Assembly (NCBI GenBank): GCA_040505895.1 | Contig: JBEVXU010000018.1 | Location: forward strand, 124,001 to 188,000 | Direction of reading: 5' to 3' | DNA length: 64,000 nucleotides | Source: Vondammii sp040505895 | GTDB lineage: Bacteria > Pseudomonadota > Gammaproteobacteria > Chromatiales > Chromatiaceae | Shown here: positions 7,645-17,121 of the stretch, piece by piece | Layout: each line of letters starts with the position of its first letter | How positions within the stretch are numbered: position 1 is the first letter of the stretch | Made by a program: the position numbers and the translations under genes | Notes under the pieces: generated by a model | What the model was told of the DNA's origin: nothing | Database searches by the model: none | What the model saw: the letters and a program-made list of their open reading frames with translations, nothing else

Positions 7645-9699
7645 CTACAATCTTCGCACCCATACCGATGTGTCGTGAAAAACCGCACCACCGTCGGGCA
7701 TCGCAGATTCGGCGCTGGTCAGGGCATTAATTCCCAGGCCACCGTCAAAATTACGTCCCGGCCAGATACCTTCGACGGCAAGTACCCCTAATCCAATGCC
7801 TTGTATCACTTTTGCTGCGAGCTTGACCTCTCCCTGTCGACTACCCACCCGCACCTGCTCTCCATCAGAGATGGCGGCAGCGGTCGCATCAGCAGCATTA
7901 ATCAACAACCTAGGGGCAACCTCACGCCCCCGCGCTCCCGCTGTCTCGGTAAAGCTGGTGTTGAGAAAAGATCTTGCCGTTGGTGTAATCAGCCTGAATG
8001 GATACTCTTCCGATGCCTGATCGATTACATTCCAATGATCCGGTAGCACGGGCATGTCGCTATTAACATCGCCAAGAGCCTTCCAGTCGGGTTGAAAACG
8101 AAACCGACCATCCGGCCAACCAAAGCCATCGAGAAAATTCATCTCACGCTCAGTTTTGCTGCAGTCGAGCCACCGCTTTTCCCGTAGTTCCTGGAATCCC
8201 GGGTATCCCGACTGTTGCAGTGAACTATCTATCAGTTCCTCGGCACTCATGGAAAAGCCAGGGTGCTCTGCACCGAGCCGTTTTGCCAAATCACAGATAA
8301 CCTGATGATTGGAACGACACTCCGATAAAGGTTCGATCACACGACAGCCTAACTGCATATGTACCTGGCCGTAACTGAGATAGAGGTCGTCATGCTCCAA
8401 AAATGTGGTGGCGGGCAGTACGATATCGGCCATTGCCGCCGTCTCAGTCATAAACTGCTCATGGACACAGACAAAGAGATCCTCCCGTTCGAAACCGCGG
8501 CGGACAGTAGAGTGATCCGGCGCCACTGCCATCGGATTGCAGTTCTGTATAAACAGAGCGTTAACCGGGGGGCCGCCCGATATATCACGCCGATCACCAC
8601 AAAGTATCGAGCCTATGCGCGACATATCCAGCTCACGTACAGTGGAATCAAACCGATCCAAACCTTCTATTAGCGCCTTATTCAGATGAAACAGCCCGCT
8701 GGTACCCAGCAACGCCCCTCCCCCTTCATGCTGCCAGGCACCAGTAATGGCGGGAAGGCAGCTGACGGCATGCACATTGTGAGCGCCGTTACGGCTGCGA
8801 CTAAAACCTATTCCCAGCCGGATATAGCTCCGCTTGTTCTCACCAAATAGGCGGGCAAACTGCTGAATATCCTCCTCACTCACCCCGGTGATATCACTGG
8901 CCCACCCGGGTGTGCGTGATTGCAGGTGCGGCTCCAGTGAATCAGGTAGATCAGTATATTTTTCCAGGTACTCTCTATCCGCATACCCCTCGGCAAACAG
9001 CAGGTGCATAACTGCGGTGGCCAGTGCTCCATCCGTGCCTGGCTTGAGCATCAGGTGAAGATCCGCCTTCTCTGCTGTGGGTGTCCGATAGGGGTCAATA
9101 ACAACCAGCTTTGCCCCTCTGCTCTTTTTAGCCTGAGCCACCTTGGTCATTACATTGATCTGTGTTGCCACCGCGTTGCAGCCCCAGATCACAATCAAAT
9201 CACTCTTTGCCATATCACGGGGATCAGTTCCCCAGACTGCCCCCACCCCTGCACTCCAGCCGCTGTAGGCGATGGAGGTGCAAATTGTCTTTTTCTGACG
9301 AGAATATCCCATGGCATAACGCAAACGATTGATACCGTCACGCTGCAGTTGCCCCATTGTGCCAGCATAATAGTAGGGCCAGACCGCCTCAGCGCCATCA
9401 CTCTCAGCAACCCGTTTCAGATTACGCGCAACCTCGTCCAGCGCCTCATCCCAGGAGATGGGGGTAAACTTGCCCTCCCCTTTGGCACCGGTACGTCGTA
9501 ACGGCTGGGTCAAACGGTCAGGATGGTGCACCCGCTCTGCATATCTCGACACCTTTGAGCAGATAACACCCTCGGTGTAGCTGTTCTCCTTGGCGCCATG
9601 TACTCTTCCTATAGTCCTATCATCCAGCTGCTCCACTTCGAGTGAACAGGCGGAGGGGCAGTCGTGGGGACAGACAGTAGAGGCAAGGGGTAAATTCAT
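7645..9699 (-). CDS. molybdopterin-dependent oxidoreductase (DMSO reductase superfamily, BisC/FdhF-like)
   Basis: 684 residues. The N-terminal CPHDCPSAC (10-18) plus a later Cys in VICSK (about 47) form the [4Fe-4S] site. The bis-MGD-binding domains follow (DLIVIWGCNAVAT, AKLVVIDPYRT, TDGALA, and the C-terminal cap with TARSFLNTSF). By alignment with periplasmic nitrate reductases, Cys140 in TICTSIAYSGW is the candidate metal ligand. No Tat signal, so cytoplasmic. No electron-transfer or membrane subunit is adjacent. Substrate unassigned: formate, polysulfide or other oxyanion enzymes are all possible. Confidence 0.88.
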   Translation of the reverse strand: MNLPLASTVCPHDCPSACSLEVEQLDDRTIGRVHGAKENSYTEGVICSKVSRYAERVHHPDRLTQPLRRTGAKGEGKFTPISWDEALDEVARNLKRVAESDGAEAVWPYYYAGTMGQLQRDGINRLRYAMGYSRQKKTICTSIAYSGWSAGVGAVWGTDPRDMAKSDLIVIWGCNAVATQINVMTKVAQAKKSRGAKLVVIDPYRTPTAEKADLHLMLKPGTDGALATAVMHLLFAEGYADREYLEKYTDLPDSLEPHLQSRTPGWASDITGVSEEDIQQFARLFGENKRSYIRLGIGFSRSRNGAHNVHAVSCLPAITGAWQHEGGGALLGTSGLFHLNKALIEGLDRFDSTVRELDMSRIGSILCGDRRDISGGPPVNALFIQNCNPMAVAPDHSTVRRGFEREDLFVCVHEQFMTETAAMADIVLPATTFLEHDDLYLSYGQVHMQLGCRVIEPLSECRSNHQVICDLAKRLGAEHPGFSMSAEELIDSSLQQSGYPGFQELREKRWLDCSKTEREMNFLDGFGWPDGRFRFQPDWKALGDVNSDMPVLPDHWNVIDQASEEYPFRLITPTARSFLNTSFTETAGARGREVAPRLLINAADATAAAISDGEQVRVGSRQGEVKLAAKVIQGIGLGVLAVEGIWPGRNFDGGLGINALTSAESAMPDGGAVFHDTSVWVRRL

Positions 9700-9946
9700 T
9701 GATCAACTCACAGGCTGGGAAGTAGGAAATTTGCACAGAAAGTTTAGCTCCTTTCATCGGAAAAAAACTACTTGGATTGATAAGGATTTCACACAGAGTC
9801 ATTTACCCTGCAAAAAAATTTTACTGGAAGCAGATCCGGCGGTTAATTAGCTCGGTGGTAATAATGGGTACTCCCTCCTGTCTGCCACCTGCATTGCCTG
9901 TTAAGATAGCGCCCCGGATAACCCCACCTGAAATGGAATACAGTTA

Positions 9947-10663
9947 ATGCTTCTTGATAACTACTTCACAGAACTCAATGATAATATTAGATTTTCAAGA
10001 GATCAGGCAAGTCGGTTCGCCAAAGAGGTCGCGGAGGACTTCAACCCCCTCCACAATACCGATGCTAAGCTTTTCTGTGTGCCCGGCGATCTGCTCTTCT
10101 CTGTTGTGTTGGCAAAGTATGGCTTGAGCCAACATATGCGCTTTATCTTTTCAGGAATGGTTGGCGATGGTGTCGAGCTTAAGCCGCCACAATCAAACGC
10201 TGGTAGCTTCTCCCTCTCAGATGGGGAAAAAAGCTATCTTGAGGTCGAACACTCAGGAGAACTGTCTGAGGACAAACAACTGGTCCGTGACCTAACCTGC
10301 AGCTACGTGAAATTTTCGGGTCACTCTTTTCCCGATCTCTTGGTCACACTGATGGCCGACAATAATGTGATGATCAACCCGGCACGTCCTCTGGTCATCT
10401 ACGAGAGCATGGTCATCGATCTTGATCGATTGGATATCTCGGAACCTACTCTGGAATTCAGTGGTTCCGAGCTTGCTGTTAATGGCAAGAAGGGAAATGC
10501 CTCACTAAAATTCACCATAATCGCCGATGGTGAAGTGGTAGGACGGGGGGAAAAGCTGATGGCCCTCCGCGGATTACGCCCATATGATGCTGAACAGGTT
10601 CAACAGATCGTAGATGATTACAACAGGCAGAAATCGGTGTACCTTGAGGCAGTAGACCAGTGA
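9947..10663 (+). CDS. DUF3581 family protein
   Basis: 238 residues, recognised as the gammaproteobacterial DUF3581 family by the N-terminal FSRDQASRFAKEVAEDFNPLHN and the downstream FVFSG-like segment MRFIFSGMVGDG. Function unknown. The FNPLH and VPGDLLFS stretches look like a MaoC/hot-dog hydratase-like fold, but this is my reading only. Cytoplasmic. It is a single gene: the upstream 247-base gap holds no other feature I could support, and downstream lies a truncated repeat. Confidence 0.8.
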   Translation: MLLDNYFTELNDNIRFSRDQASRFAKEVAEDFNPLHNTDAKLFCVPGDLLFSVVLAKYGLSQHMRFIFSGMVGDGVELKPPQSNAGSFSLSDGEKSYLEVEHSGELSEDKQLVRDLTCSYVKFSGHSFPDLLVTLMADNNVMINPARPLVIYESMVIDLDRLDISEPTLEFSGSELAVNGKKGNASLKFTIIADGEVVGRGEKLMALRGLRPYDAEQVQQIVDDYNRQKSVYLEAVDQ

Positions 10664-10732
10664 TTTTTGAGGTTTAACTGTTTGACGCGAAACTTACTCA
10701 CTAATGACGAATAGCGGGCCTATAAATTAGTA

Positions 10733-10873
10733 TCTCAAGTTTCGGAGTTCAAATGACGCAAAAGGCCTTGGATAGGCCGTCCCTTCTCCCTCAGGGAGAA
10801 GGACAGGATGAGGGAAATCAGAAGAATCAAAGCTTTAGCTTTTCAACTCCCCTCACCCCAACCCTCGGCACCC
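10733..10873 (+). repeat. truncated, inverted copy of the 24936-25108 MITE
   Basis: Begins CTCAAGTTTCGGAGTTCAAA and continues through paired CTTCTCCCTCAGGGAGAAGG to CAACTCCCCTCACCCCAACC. This matches the reverse complement of 25108-24970 nearly base for base. The second terminal repeat and the last hairpin are missing; homology stops near CAACCCTCGG. It lies between two convergent genes. Confidence 0.8.
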
Positions 10874-10886
10874 AAAAAGCCTAGGG

Positions 10887-11174
10887 CTATTTAGCTGAAG
10901 CCTTTATCGGTGTTACATTCTCATCCCCGCTTTGACCCAGCTGATTCAAAACCTCCGGTTTCCCCTTACATGCCAGAATCAGTTGCTCTTTGTTGCGGGC
11001 AAGCAGCAAACCGAACTCCTCAGCCTCCTTCTCATCAATACTTTTTACCTGCTCTTCAAGTAACAGGGTGAACTGCTCTGCCAGTTCAAGCATCTTATCG
11101 TGGGCATCTGCCTCTTTTTTTGTATCATGCATACTCTCATCCCGATCACACATCCACTTGGGTATGACGGCCAT
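10887..11174 (-). CDS. yebG: YebG-like protein
   Basis: 95 residues. MAVIPKWMCDRDESMHDTKK followed by EADAHDKMLELAEQF matches the YebG family (DNA-damage-inducible in E. coli, function unknown), including the KKEADAxDKML signature. E. coli yebG is LexA-regulated, but I found no CTG-N10-CAG LexA box in the 150 bases upstream of this start. Its 3' end abuts the truncated repeat. The C-terminus is acidic/polar with no further motif. Identification by N-terminal pattern; moderate to good confidence. Confidence 0.75.
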   Translation of the reverse strand: MAVIPKWMCDRDESMHDTKKEADAHDKMLELAEQFTLLLEEQVKSIDEKEAEEFGLLLARNKEQLILACKGKPEVLNQLGQSGDENVTPIKASAK

Positions 11175-11475
11175 ATTTTCCTCACTTATCAGTTTATTAG
11201 CTCACTAAAAACCAATCCGGTCCACCTGTAACGAAAGAAGTTAGGTTCAGTCTGGAGCTTTTCCAAAATTTAAGTATCTGTTGAGTCTATCTATTGCTTG
11301 GTGACTTTCTAGGTGCACCTCTACCTAGCAATAGAACCAATATAGAACATATTAAGAGAGGATTCCAGTAAAAAGTTATCCATCAAAAAAGTGTCTAAAC
11401 TTACTAGTGACTACGCACAAAACTCCTGTTTTTGCAGCTGCTGAAATCCGATTGCATGGAGGTCTTCAAAGGGCC

Positions 11476-14229
11476 ATGTTTCAAGGTGATAAGAAAGAGC
11501 GAAACACAACCAAGGGGTCACTGCCCGACGCTGAATCACTCCCCGCATGGCACACCCTCGAACCAGAGAAAGTATTCTCTCACCTCGATACAAATTCGGA
11601 AGGGCTGACCTCAGACGACGTGCGGCAGCGCCTTGATCGCTATGGCTACAATCGGCTGCCGGAGATAAAACCACCCAGTGCGCTGATGCGGTTGCTTCTT
11701 CAGTTTCACAATCTGCTCATCTATGTGCTTATCGGGGCCGGTATCGTCACAGTAATGCTTGGCCACATTGTGGATGCCAGCGTCATCTTTGGCGTGGTCG
11801 TGATCAATGCGGTGATAGGCTTTATTCAGGAGGGCAAAGCGGAGAACGCCCTTAGAGCCATCAAACAGATGCTCTCCCTCCAAGCCATGGTGATCAGAAA
11901 TGGCCACCGTAACACGATCCCGGCCGATCAGTTGGTCCCCGGCGATATCGTCGCACTGCAGTCAGGCGACAAGGTCCCCGCGGACTTACGCCTGTTTCAG
12001 TTAAAGAACCTCCAGATTCAGGAGGCGATATTGACGGGAGAGTCAGTTGCTGTAGAAAAGAGTACGCTGTCGGTGGCCAATGATGTCGTGCTTGGCGATC
12101 GTATCTGCATGGCCTACTCAGGTACTCTGGTCACCTATGGGCAAGGCACAGGAATAGTTGTGGCCACCGGCGGTCTTACCGAGATAGGGCGTATCAGTAC
12201 CCTAGTCGCGCATGTCGAAAAAATCACCACGCCGATGCTGCGACAGATGGATCAATTCAGCCGCCTGTTAACAATAACGATACTGTTTTTTGCCGGGCTG
12301 ACCTTTCTATTCGGTATAGCCATAAGAGACTATGCCGCATCCGAAATGTTCATAGCAGCTGTTGGATTGGCGGTGGCGGCTATACCCGAAGGGCTGCCTG
12401 CAATCATGACCATCACCCTGGCTATCGGTGTGCAGCGAATGGCAAAGCGTAATGCCATTATTCGTCATCTTCCCGCCGTCGAAACACTTGGGGCAGTGGA
12501 GATCATCTGTTCAGATAAAACCGGTACGCTGACCTGTAATGAGATGACCGTCCGCACTATTATCACCCCCGGCCACTGTTTTCTGGTCGGAGGGGCAGGT
12601 TATGACCTTCACGGCAATTTCTCACAGAACGACACTGACATATCCCCCGATGACCACCCCCAACTGCTGAATCTGCTACAGGCGGCGATCTTGTGCAACG
12701 ATGCATCGCTGGAAGTCAATGAAGATTCTCTCACGCTTCACGGCAGTCCCACGGAGGGTGCACTGCTGGTCGCAGGCTATAAGGCGGGCCTGCAACATGA
12801 AGAGGAGTTGAAGCTATGCCCTAGAACAGATTTGATTCCGTTTGAGTCACAACACCGTTTTATGGCCACGCTCCACCACAGCCATACGGGTGCCGCCTGG
12901 ATTTTCCTTAAGGGTGCACCGGAACAGGTGATCGAAATGTGTGGCCGACAGATTAATGGTGAGAGTGACGAAGCAATCGATGCCGACTACTGGGAAAACG
13001 AGATCGAGCGTATGGCGGCAGAGGGACAGCGGGTTCTAGCGGTGGCAGTAAAACCGGCGAAAACACATCAGAGTGAACTTGATTTCTCCGATATAGATGA
13101 CGAGCTTGCACTGCTGGGACTTTTTGGTCTGATCGACCCGCCACGCCAAGAGGCGATTAGTGCAGTCAGCCGATGCCAAGCCGCCGGTATCCGGGTGAAG
13201 ATGATCACAGGAGACCATGCAGCCACAGCAATGGCCATCGCACGACAACTCAACCTGCTAAATAGCAGCCATGCCCTCACGGGGCGTGAGATTGAGTCAG
13301 AAAGTGATGATGAACTGCGGCAACAGGTCAGGGAGGTAGATGTCTATGCCCGCGTAAGCCCGGAGCATAAACTGCGTCTGGTGGAGCTATTGCAGTCCGA
13401 GGGCGCTATCGTCGCCATGACCGGTGATGGCGTCAATGACGCTCCGGCACTGAAGCGTGCGGATGTCGGTACCGCCATGGGACAGATGGGCACAGAGGCG
13501 GCCAAGGAAGCTTCGGAGATGGTGCTTGCTGATGATAATTTCGCCTCTATTTCATACGCTGTCGAGGAGGGCCGTACCGTCTACGATAACTTGAGAAAAT
13601 CGATTCTGTTTATTCTTCCGACCAATGGTGGTGAGGCACTGGTAATCATTGCCGCCATCGCCCTCGGATTCCACGAGTTACCGCTGACCCCGGCGCAGAT
13701 CCTGTGGGTGAATATGATTACGGCGGTAACCCTTGCCCTTGCCCTGGCCTTTGAACCGGCAGAGAGCAACGTAATGCAGCGACCACCACGGAACCCCACT
13801 GAATCAATCCTGTCGATGTTGCTGATCTGGCGAATTGGATTTGTCTCAGTAATTCTGATGATAGGTACCTTCGGCCTCTATCTCTGGGATACGGATCAGG
13901 GTGGATCAATCGAACATGCCCGTACAATTGCAGTAAACACCCTGGTGATGTTCGAGATTTTCTACCTTTTCAACTCACGTTATATCACTGCTCCCGTGCT
14001 CAATAGAACAGGCCTTTTCGGTAACCGTTATGCACTCATCGCCATCGGCCTGCTTGTTCTGTTTCAGCTGGCCTTTACCTATTTATCTCCATTTCAGAAA
14101 CTGTTTGGCACCACCGCCATCACCTTCTCCACCTGGCTGGTAATAATTGCTACCGCTTCATCCGTGCTGTTTCTGGTTGAGGCAGAAAAGTGGCTATTCA
14201 GAACAAGAAGTGAAAACAGGAAACGCTGA
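11476..14229 (+). CDS. P-type cation-transporting ATPase (P2-like, HAD superfamily)
   Basis: About 917 residues from ATG 11476; GTG 11407 is an alternative start without a ribosome site, so the start is unresolved. Contains the N-terminal cation ATPase domain, TGES in the actuator, phosphorylation motif SDKTGTLTCNEMTV, MITGDHAATA and MTGDGVNDAPALKRADVGTAMG, with about ten membrane segments. M4 has the Ca2+-ATPase-like PEGLP. In M6, however, the sequence NMITAVTLALALAFEP replaces NxxTDGxPA, so the Asp that ligands Ca2+ in SERCA is absent. The transported ion is therefore uncertain: Ca2+ is unlikely at two sites; Na+, K+ or H+ is possible. It is transcribed alone. Confidence 0.9.
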   Translation: MFQGDKKERNTTKGSLPDAESLPAWHTLEPEKVFSHLDTNSEGLTSDDVRQRLDRYGYNRLPEIKPPSALMRLLLQFHNLLIYVLIGAGIVTVMLGHIVDASVIFGVVVINAVIGFIQEGKAENALRAIKQMLSLQAMVIRNGHRNTIPADQLVPGDIVALQSGDKVPADLRLFQLKNLQIQEAILTGESVAVEKSTLSVANDVVLGDRICMAYSGTLVTYGQGTGIVVATGGLTEIGRISTLVAHVEKITTPMLRQMDQFSRLLTITILFFAGLTFLFGIAIRDYAASEMFIAAVGLAVAAIPEGLPAIMTITLAIGVQRMAKRNAIIRHLPAVETLGAVEIICSDKTGTLTCNEMTVRTIITPGHCFLVGGAGYDLHGNFSQNDTDISPDDHPQLLNLLQAAILCNDASLEVNEDSLTLHGSPTEGALLVAGYKAGLQHEEELKLCPRTDLIPFESQHRFMATLHHSHTGAAWIFLKGAPEQVIEMCGRQINGESDEAIDADYWENEIERMAAEGQRVLAVAVKPAKTHQSELDFSDIDDELALLGLFGLIDPPRQEAISAVSRCQAAGIRVKMITGDHAATAMAIARQLNLLNSSHALTGREIESESDDELRQQVREVDVYARVSPEHKLRLVELLQSEGAIVAMTGDGVNDAPALKRADVGTAMGQMGTEAAKEASEMVLADDNFASISYAVEEGRTVYDNLRKSILFILPTNGGEALVIIAAIALGFHELPLTPAQILWVNMITAVTLALALAFEPAESNVMQRPPRNPTESILSMLLIWRIGFVSVILMIGTFGLYLWDTDQGGSIEHARTIAVNTLVMFEIFYLFNSRYITAPVLNRTGLFGNRYALIAIGLLVLFQLAFTYLSPFQKLFGTTAITFSTWLVIIATASSVLFLVEAEKWLFRTRSENRKR

Positions 14230-14399
14230 TTTTGACGACGACCAGACCGCTGGTCACTAAACGCAGGGTTCTGTGCACCCTTATGGGCGGAACCAGAGGA
14301 AAAGTGGTACCAACAAGTCGCCAGGGTAGGAACGGGCTTACACGATGGAGAGTAAGCTAAATCCGTAAGTTAGAGCAGGTCTGGCTTAGCCCTGCCTAA

Positions 14400-14780
14400 T
14401 CATGCCGCCTGAACAGCGATACGGTCACCGGTACCGGTAACATGGTTATTCTCATCAAGATAGACCAAACTGGGCTTGAATGCCGCCGCTTCGCTCTCAT
14501 CCAGAGTACCGTATGCACAGATAATCACTCGATCACCAGGAGAGGCTTTGTGGGCTGCAGCACCATTTACCGAAATAATCCGTGATCCTCTCTCACCTTC
14601 AATCGCATAGGTGGTAAAACGCTCACCATTTGCCACATTGTAGATCTGAATCTGCTCATAAGGCAAAATCCCGGCAAGCTCCATCAAATCTTTGTCGATG
14701 GCACAGGAGCCCTCATAGTCGAGCTCAGAATGAGTTACGCAAGCGCGGTGTAGCTTGCACTTTAGTAGGGTCAGCTGCAT
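14400..14780 (-). CDS. panD: aspartate 1-decarboxylase
   Basis: 126 residues. Makes beta-alanine from L-aspartate for pantothenate. The pyruvoyl-forming self-cleavage site Gly24-Ser25 is visible in LDYEGSCAIDKDL. NGAAAHKASPGDRVIICAYG is also typical. Normal length. It is the last gene of a leftward pan cluster (panB, panC, a Sel1-SPOR gene, panD). Confidence 0.97.
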   Translation of the reverse strand: MQLTLLKCKLHRACVTHSELDYEGSCAIDKDLMELAGILPYEQIQIYNVANGERFTTYAIEGERGSRIISVNGAAAHKASPGDRVIICAYGTLDESEAAAFKPSLVYLDENNHVTGTGDRIAVQAA

Positions 14781-14864
14781 TTTGTATCCAAACCTCTATC
14801 ACGACAAAAAAAACGTGGCCGCATTATGTGCATTGAGTCACCCCATTGCAACGTGGTGAACGTC

Positions 14865-16196
14865 TTATTTTACCAGTGTTTGCTGGATCCCGCCAAACTC
14901 ACGAATCCAGGTGATCGATCCACCCCTGCCGGCACTGAATCCAACCTCGGCTGCCTTGGCCTCCGAGTAGCCGGTAAAACTGCCAATTATAACACCATAC
15001 CAGGGCTTTTCAGAGCTGTGCTCAAAGCTAAAAATGGCTGTCGGCCAATCACTTTTCAGCAATTTGAAAAAATTATAGGTATTGTCGCGTCTGTTGCTGC
15101 TAAACAGCTGCAAGGTGTAGTGATCAGGTTGTTGCCCCTCAATCCATGCCAGCCCTCTGGAGTAGGATATTTCTTCCTCATCAGCAGTTAATTCCACTAC
15201 AGACTCTTGATCGTTGCCAGTAGAGGTCTCCGCCTCTGCTTCCGCATTATCTTCAGTCACTTCATTCACCACATTGACTGGTAGGCTCTCCATTTGTGCC
15301 TCTGAGAGATTACCCGTTTGTGGCTGGGGTATCGGCTCACCCTCCTCTTCTGCATCACCCCTCCCAAGAATTCTGCTTGCCATCAAACGCATCTCATCCG
15401 ACTTTTCCAGATCGCTTCGCTTAGACAAGCCATCGTAGTCGCCGGAAGTAAAGCTCAGATTCAGCCCTTTTTTCTCCATAGCCACAACCGGATCAAAATC
15501 GGAATCTTTGAAAACAACCTTTTTAGCACTCGTGTTACCGGTTCCAGCCACTGCCTGTTCGGGTGGGAGTGATAACTTTCTATCATCGGATGACTCGGGA
15601 GTTACCAGTGACGTTGCGGGTGTAGTGCTTATTGGCTGCCCCAGGTATTCAGGTTTGAGTGGAACATTAAGTCGCTTCAGGGTCTGCCTGGCCTCAGATG
15701 ACCCAGCCAGGGCGGCGCGCCTATACCAGGTAACCGCTCGTTTATAGTCTTTCTTTACCCCTTTGCCGAGATAATGAAGTACACCGAGACTATACTGTGC
15801 CCTGGCAAAGCCCTGTTTGGCTGACTTCTCCCACCAGTACACCGCCTGCTTTAAATCCTTCTTTACATGCCAGCCATTCTTATAGCTGTTGCCCAGTGCA
15901 TATTGGGCGGGAGCAAAGCCACCCTCCGACGACAGGCTGAGAAACTCAAATGCCTGGGCTTGATCCTTTTCTCGCCCCAAGCCAAGACTGAACAAAGTAC
16001 TGAGGTAATACTGGGCGCGGGCATCCCCCTTCTCCGCCTCCGGCATCCACAGATTGTAGGCTTCACCCCACGCTTCACGCTTAAAAGCACTATAGCCCTC
16101 CTTTACCGGGTGACTTCCTGCGTGGAGTGTAAAAACAGCACACAGCAGTACGGCAAGCACCATAGTAGAGCGTAAGAGAGGGTAACAGCTGCCCAT
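14865..16196 (-). CDS. Sel1-repeat protein with C-terminal SPOR domain
   Basis: 443 residues. An N-terminal hydrophobic segment (MVLAVLLCAVFTLHA) looks like a signal peptide or anchor. Residues about 35-160 hold three or four Sel1/TPR-like repeats (SLGLGREKDQAQAFEFLSLS, ALGNSYKNGWHVKKDLKQAV and similar). The C-terminal about 75 residues (DHYTLQLFSSNRRDN to YGVIIGSFTGYSEAKAA) are a SPOR domain, which binds denuded peptidoglycan glycans at the septum. The middle linker is acidic and low complexity. Predicted periplasmic cell-envelope protein. It sits between panC and panD in the same direction; a functional link to pantothenate synthesis is unlikely. Confidence 0.85.
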   Translation of the reverse strand: MGSCYPLLRSTMVLAVLLCAVFTLHAGSHPVKEGYSAFKREAWGEAYNLWMPEAEKGDARAQYYLSTLFSLGLGREKDQAQAFEFLSLSSEGGFAPAQYALGNSYKNGWHVKKDLKQAVYWWEKSAKQGFARAQYSLGVLHYLGKGVKKDYKRAVTWYRRAALAGSSEARQTLKRLNVPLKPEYLGQPISTTPATSLVTPESSDDRKLSLPPEQAVAGTGNTSAKKVVFKDSDFDPVVAMEKKGLNLSFTSGDYDGLSKRSDLEKSDEMRLMASRILGRGDAEEEGEPIPQPQTGNLSEAQMESLPVNVVNEVTEDNAEAEAETSTGNDQESVVELTADEEEISYSRGLAWIEGQQPDHYTLQLFSSNRRDNTYNFFKLLKSDWPTAIFSFEHSSEKPWYGVIIGSFTGYSEAKAAEVGFSAGRGGSITWIREFGGIQQTLVK

Positions 16197-16269
16197 GAAG
16201 AAACGAGTCTCCTGATGATATTAAGAGAGGAATTCTAACTCGAGATGAAGGAGGAGTCTAAATGTGGAA

Positions 16270-17121
16270 TTAGTCCAGCATCATTTGCAGATTGTCGATC
16301 AGACGCGCCCTTCCCAGGTGAGCAGCTGCAACAATGACCAGTGAGAGCTCATCCTTTGCCGGTAACGCTAGATCTTGACTACGCCTGATCTGGAAGTAGT
16401 CCCTCCGAAAGCCGGCAGCTTCCAACTGCACCATGGCCTCTTCTTGGAGACGTTCATAATCTCTATCACCACTTTTCAGTGATGCCGCGGTCTCCTGCAG
16501 TGCACGATAAAGCGCCGGTGCCGAAATACGTTCGTCAGCCGTCAAGTAGCCGTTTCTCGAACTGAGGGCCAGTCCATCGCTCTCTCTGACAGTGGCATGT
16601 CCATGGATGGTCACCGGCAGTGAAAGATCCTCCACCATCCGGCGGATCACTATCAACTGCTGAAAGTCTTTCTCACCAAAGATAGCCAGATCAGGCTGAA
16701 CCATGTTGAACAGCTTGCACACCACCGTCGCCACCCCGGCGAAATGGCCCGGCCTGGAGGCGCCGCAGAGAATATCCGAGATCCCCGGTACCTCAATACG
16801 GGTCTGCTCTGTCTGGGGCTTAGGGTAGATCGTCTTAACATCGGGAAGAAACAGCAGATCAGTAGCACCGACCGCAAGTTTCTCCGCATCCTCTACTTCC
16901 TTTTTCGGATATGAAGCGAAGTCCTCACCCGCCCCAAACTGCAGCGGATTAACAAAAATCGAGACCACAACGCGGTCGGCTAATTGCCGAGCCTCACTCA
17001 CAAGACCCAAGTGCCCCGCATGAAGATGCCCCATCGTGGGGACCAGAGCAATCTTCTCTCCCTTGGCCCGCCACCCGGCTACCTTCTCTCTGAGAGCGCT
17101 GACAGTCTCTACTGTTATCAT
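16270..17121 (-). CDS. panC: pantoate--beta-alanine ligase
   Basis: 283 residues. Condenses pantoate and beta-alanine with ATP. Signature PTMGHLHAGHLGLV near the N-terminus (nucleotidyltransferase HxGH), VSIFVNPLQFG, FGEKDFQQL and the KMSKS-like SSRNGYL. The start ATG overlaps the panB stop by four bases (ATGA), so translation is coupled. Confidence 0.97.
   Translation of the reverse strand: MITVETVSALREKVAGWRAKGEKIALVPTMGHLHAGHLGLVSEARQLADRVVVSIFVNPLQFGAGEDFASYPKKEVEDAEKLAVGATDLLFLPDVKTIYPKPQTEQTRIEVPGISDILCGASRPGHFAGVATVVCKLFNMVQPDLAIFGEKDFQQLIVIRRMVEDLSLPVTIHGHATVRESDGLALSSRNGYLTADERISAPALYRALQETAASLKSGDRDYERLQEEAMVQLEAAGFRRDYFQIRRSQDLALPAKDELSLVIVAAAHLGRARLIDNLQMMLD

Noticed and set aside
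11175..11330. LexA (SOS) box upstream of yebG
   Set aside because: No CTG-N10-CAG match was found within 150 bases of the start.
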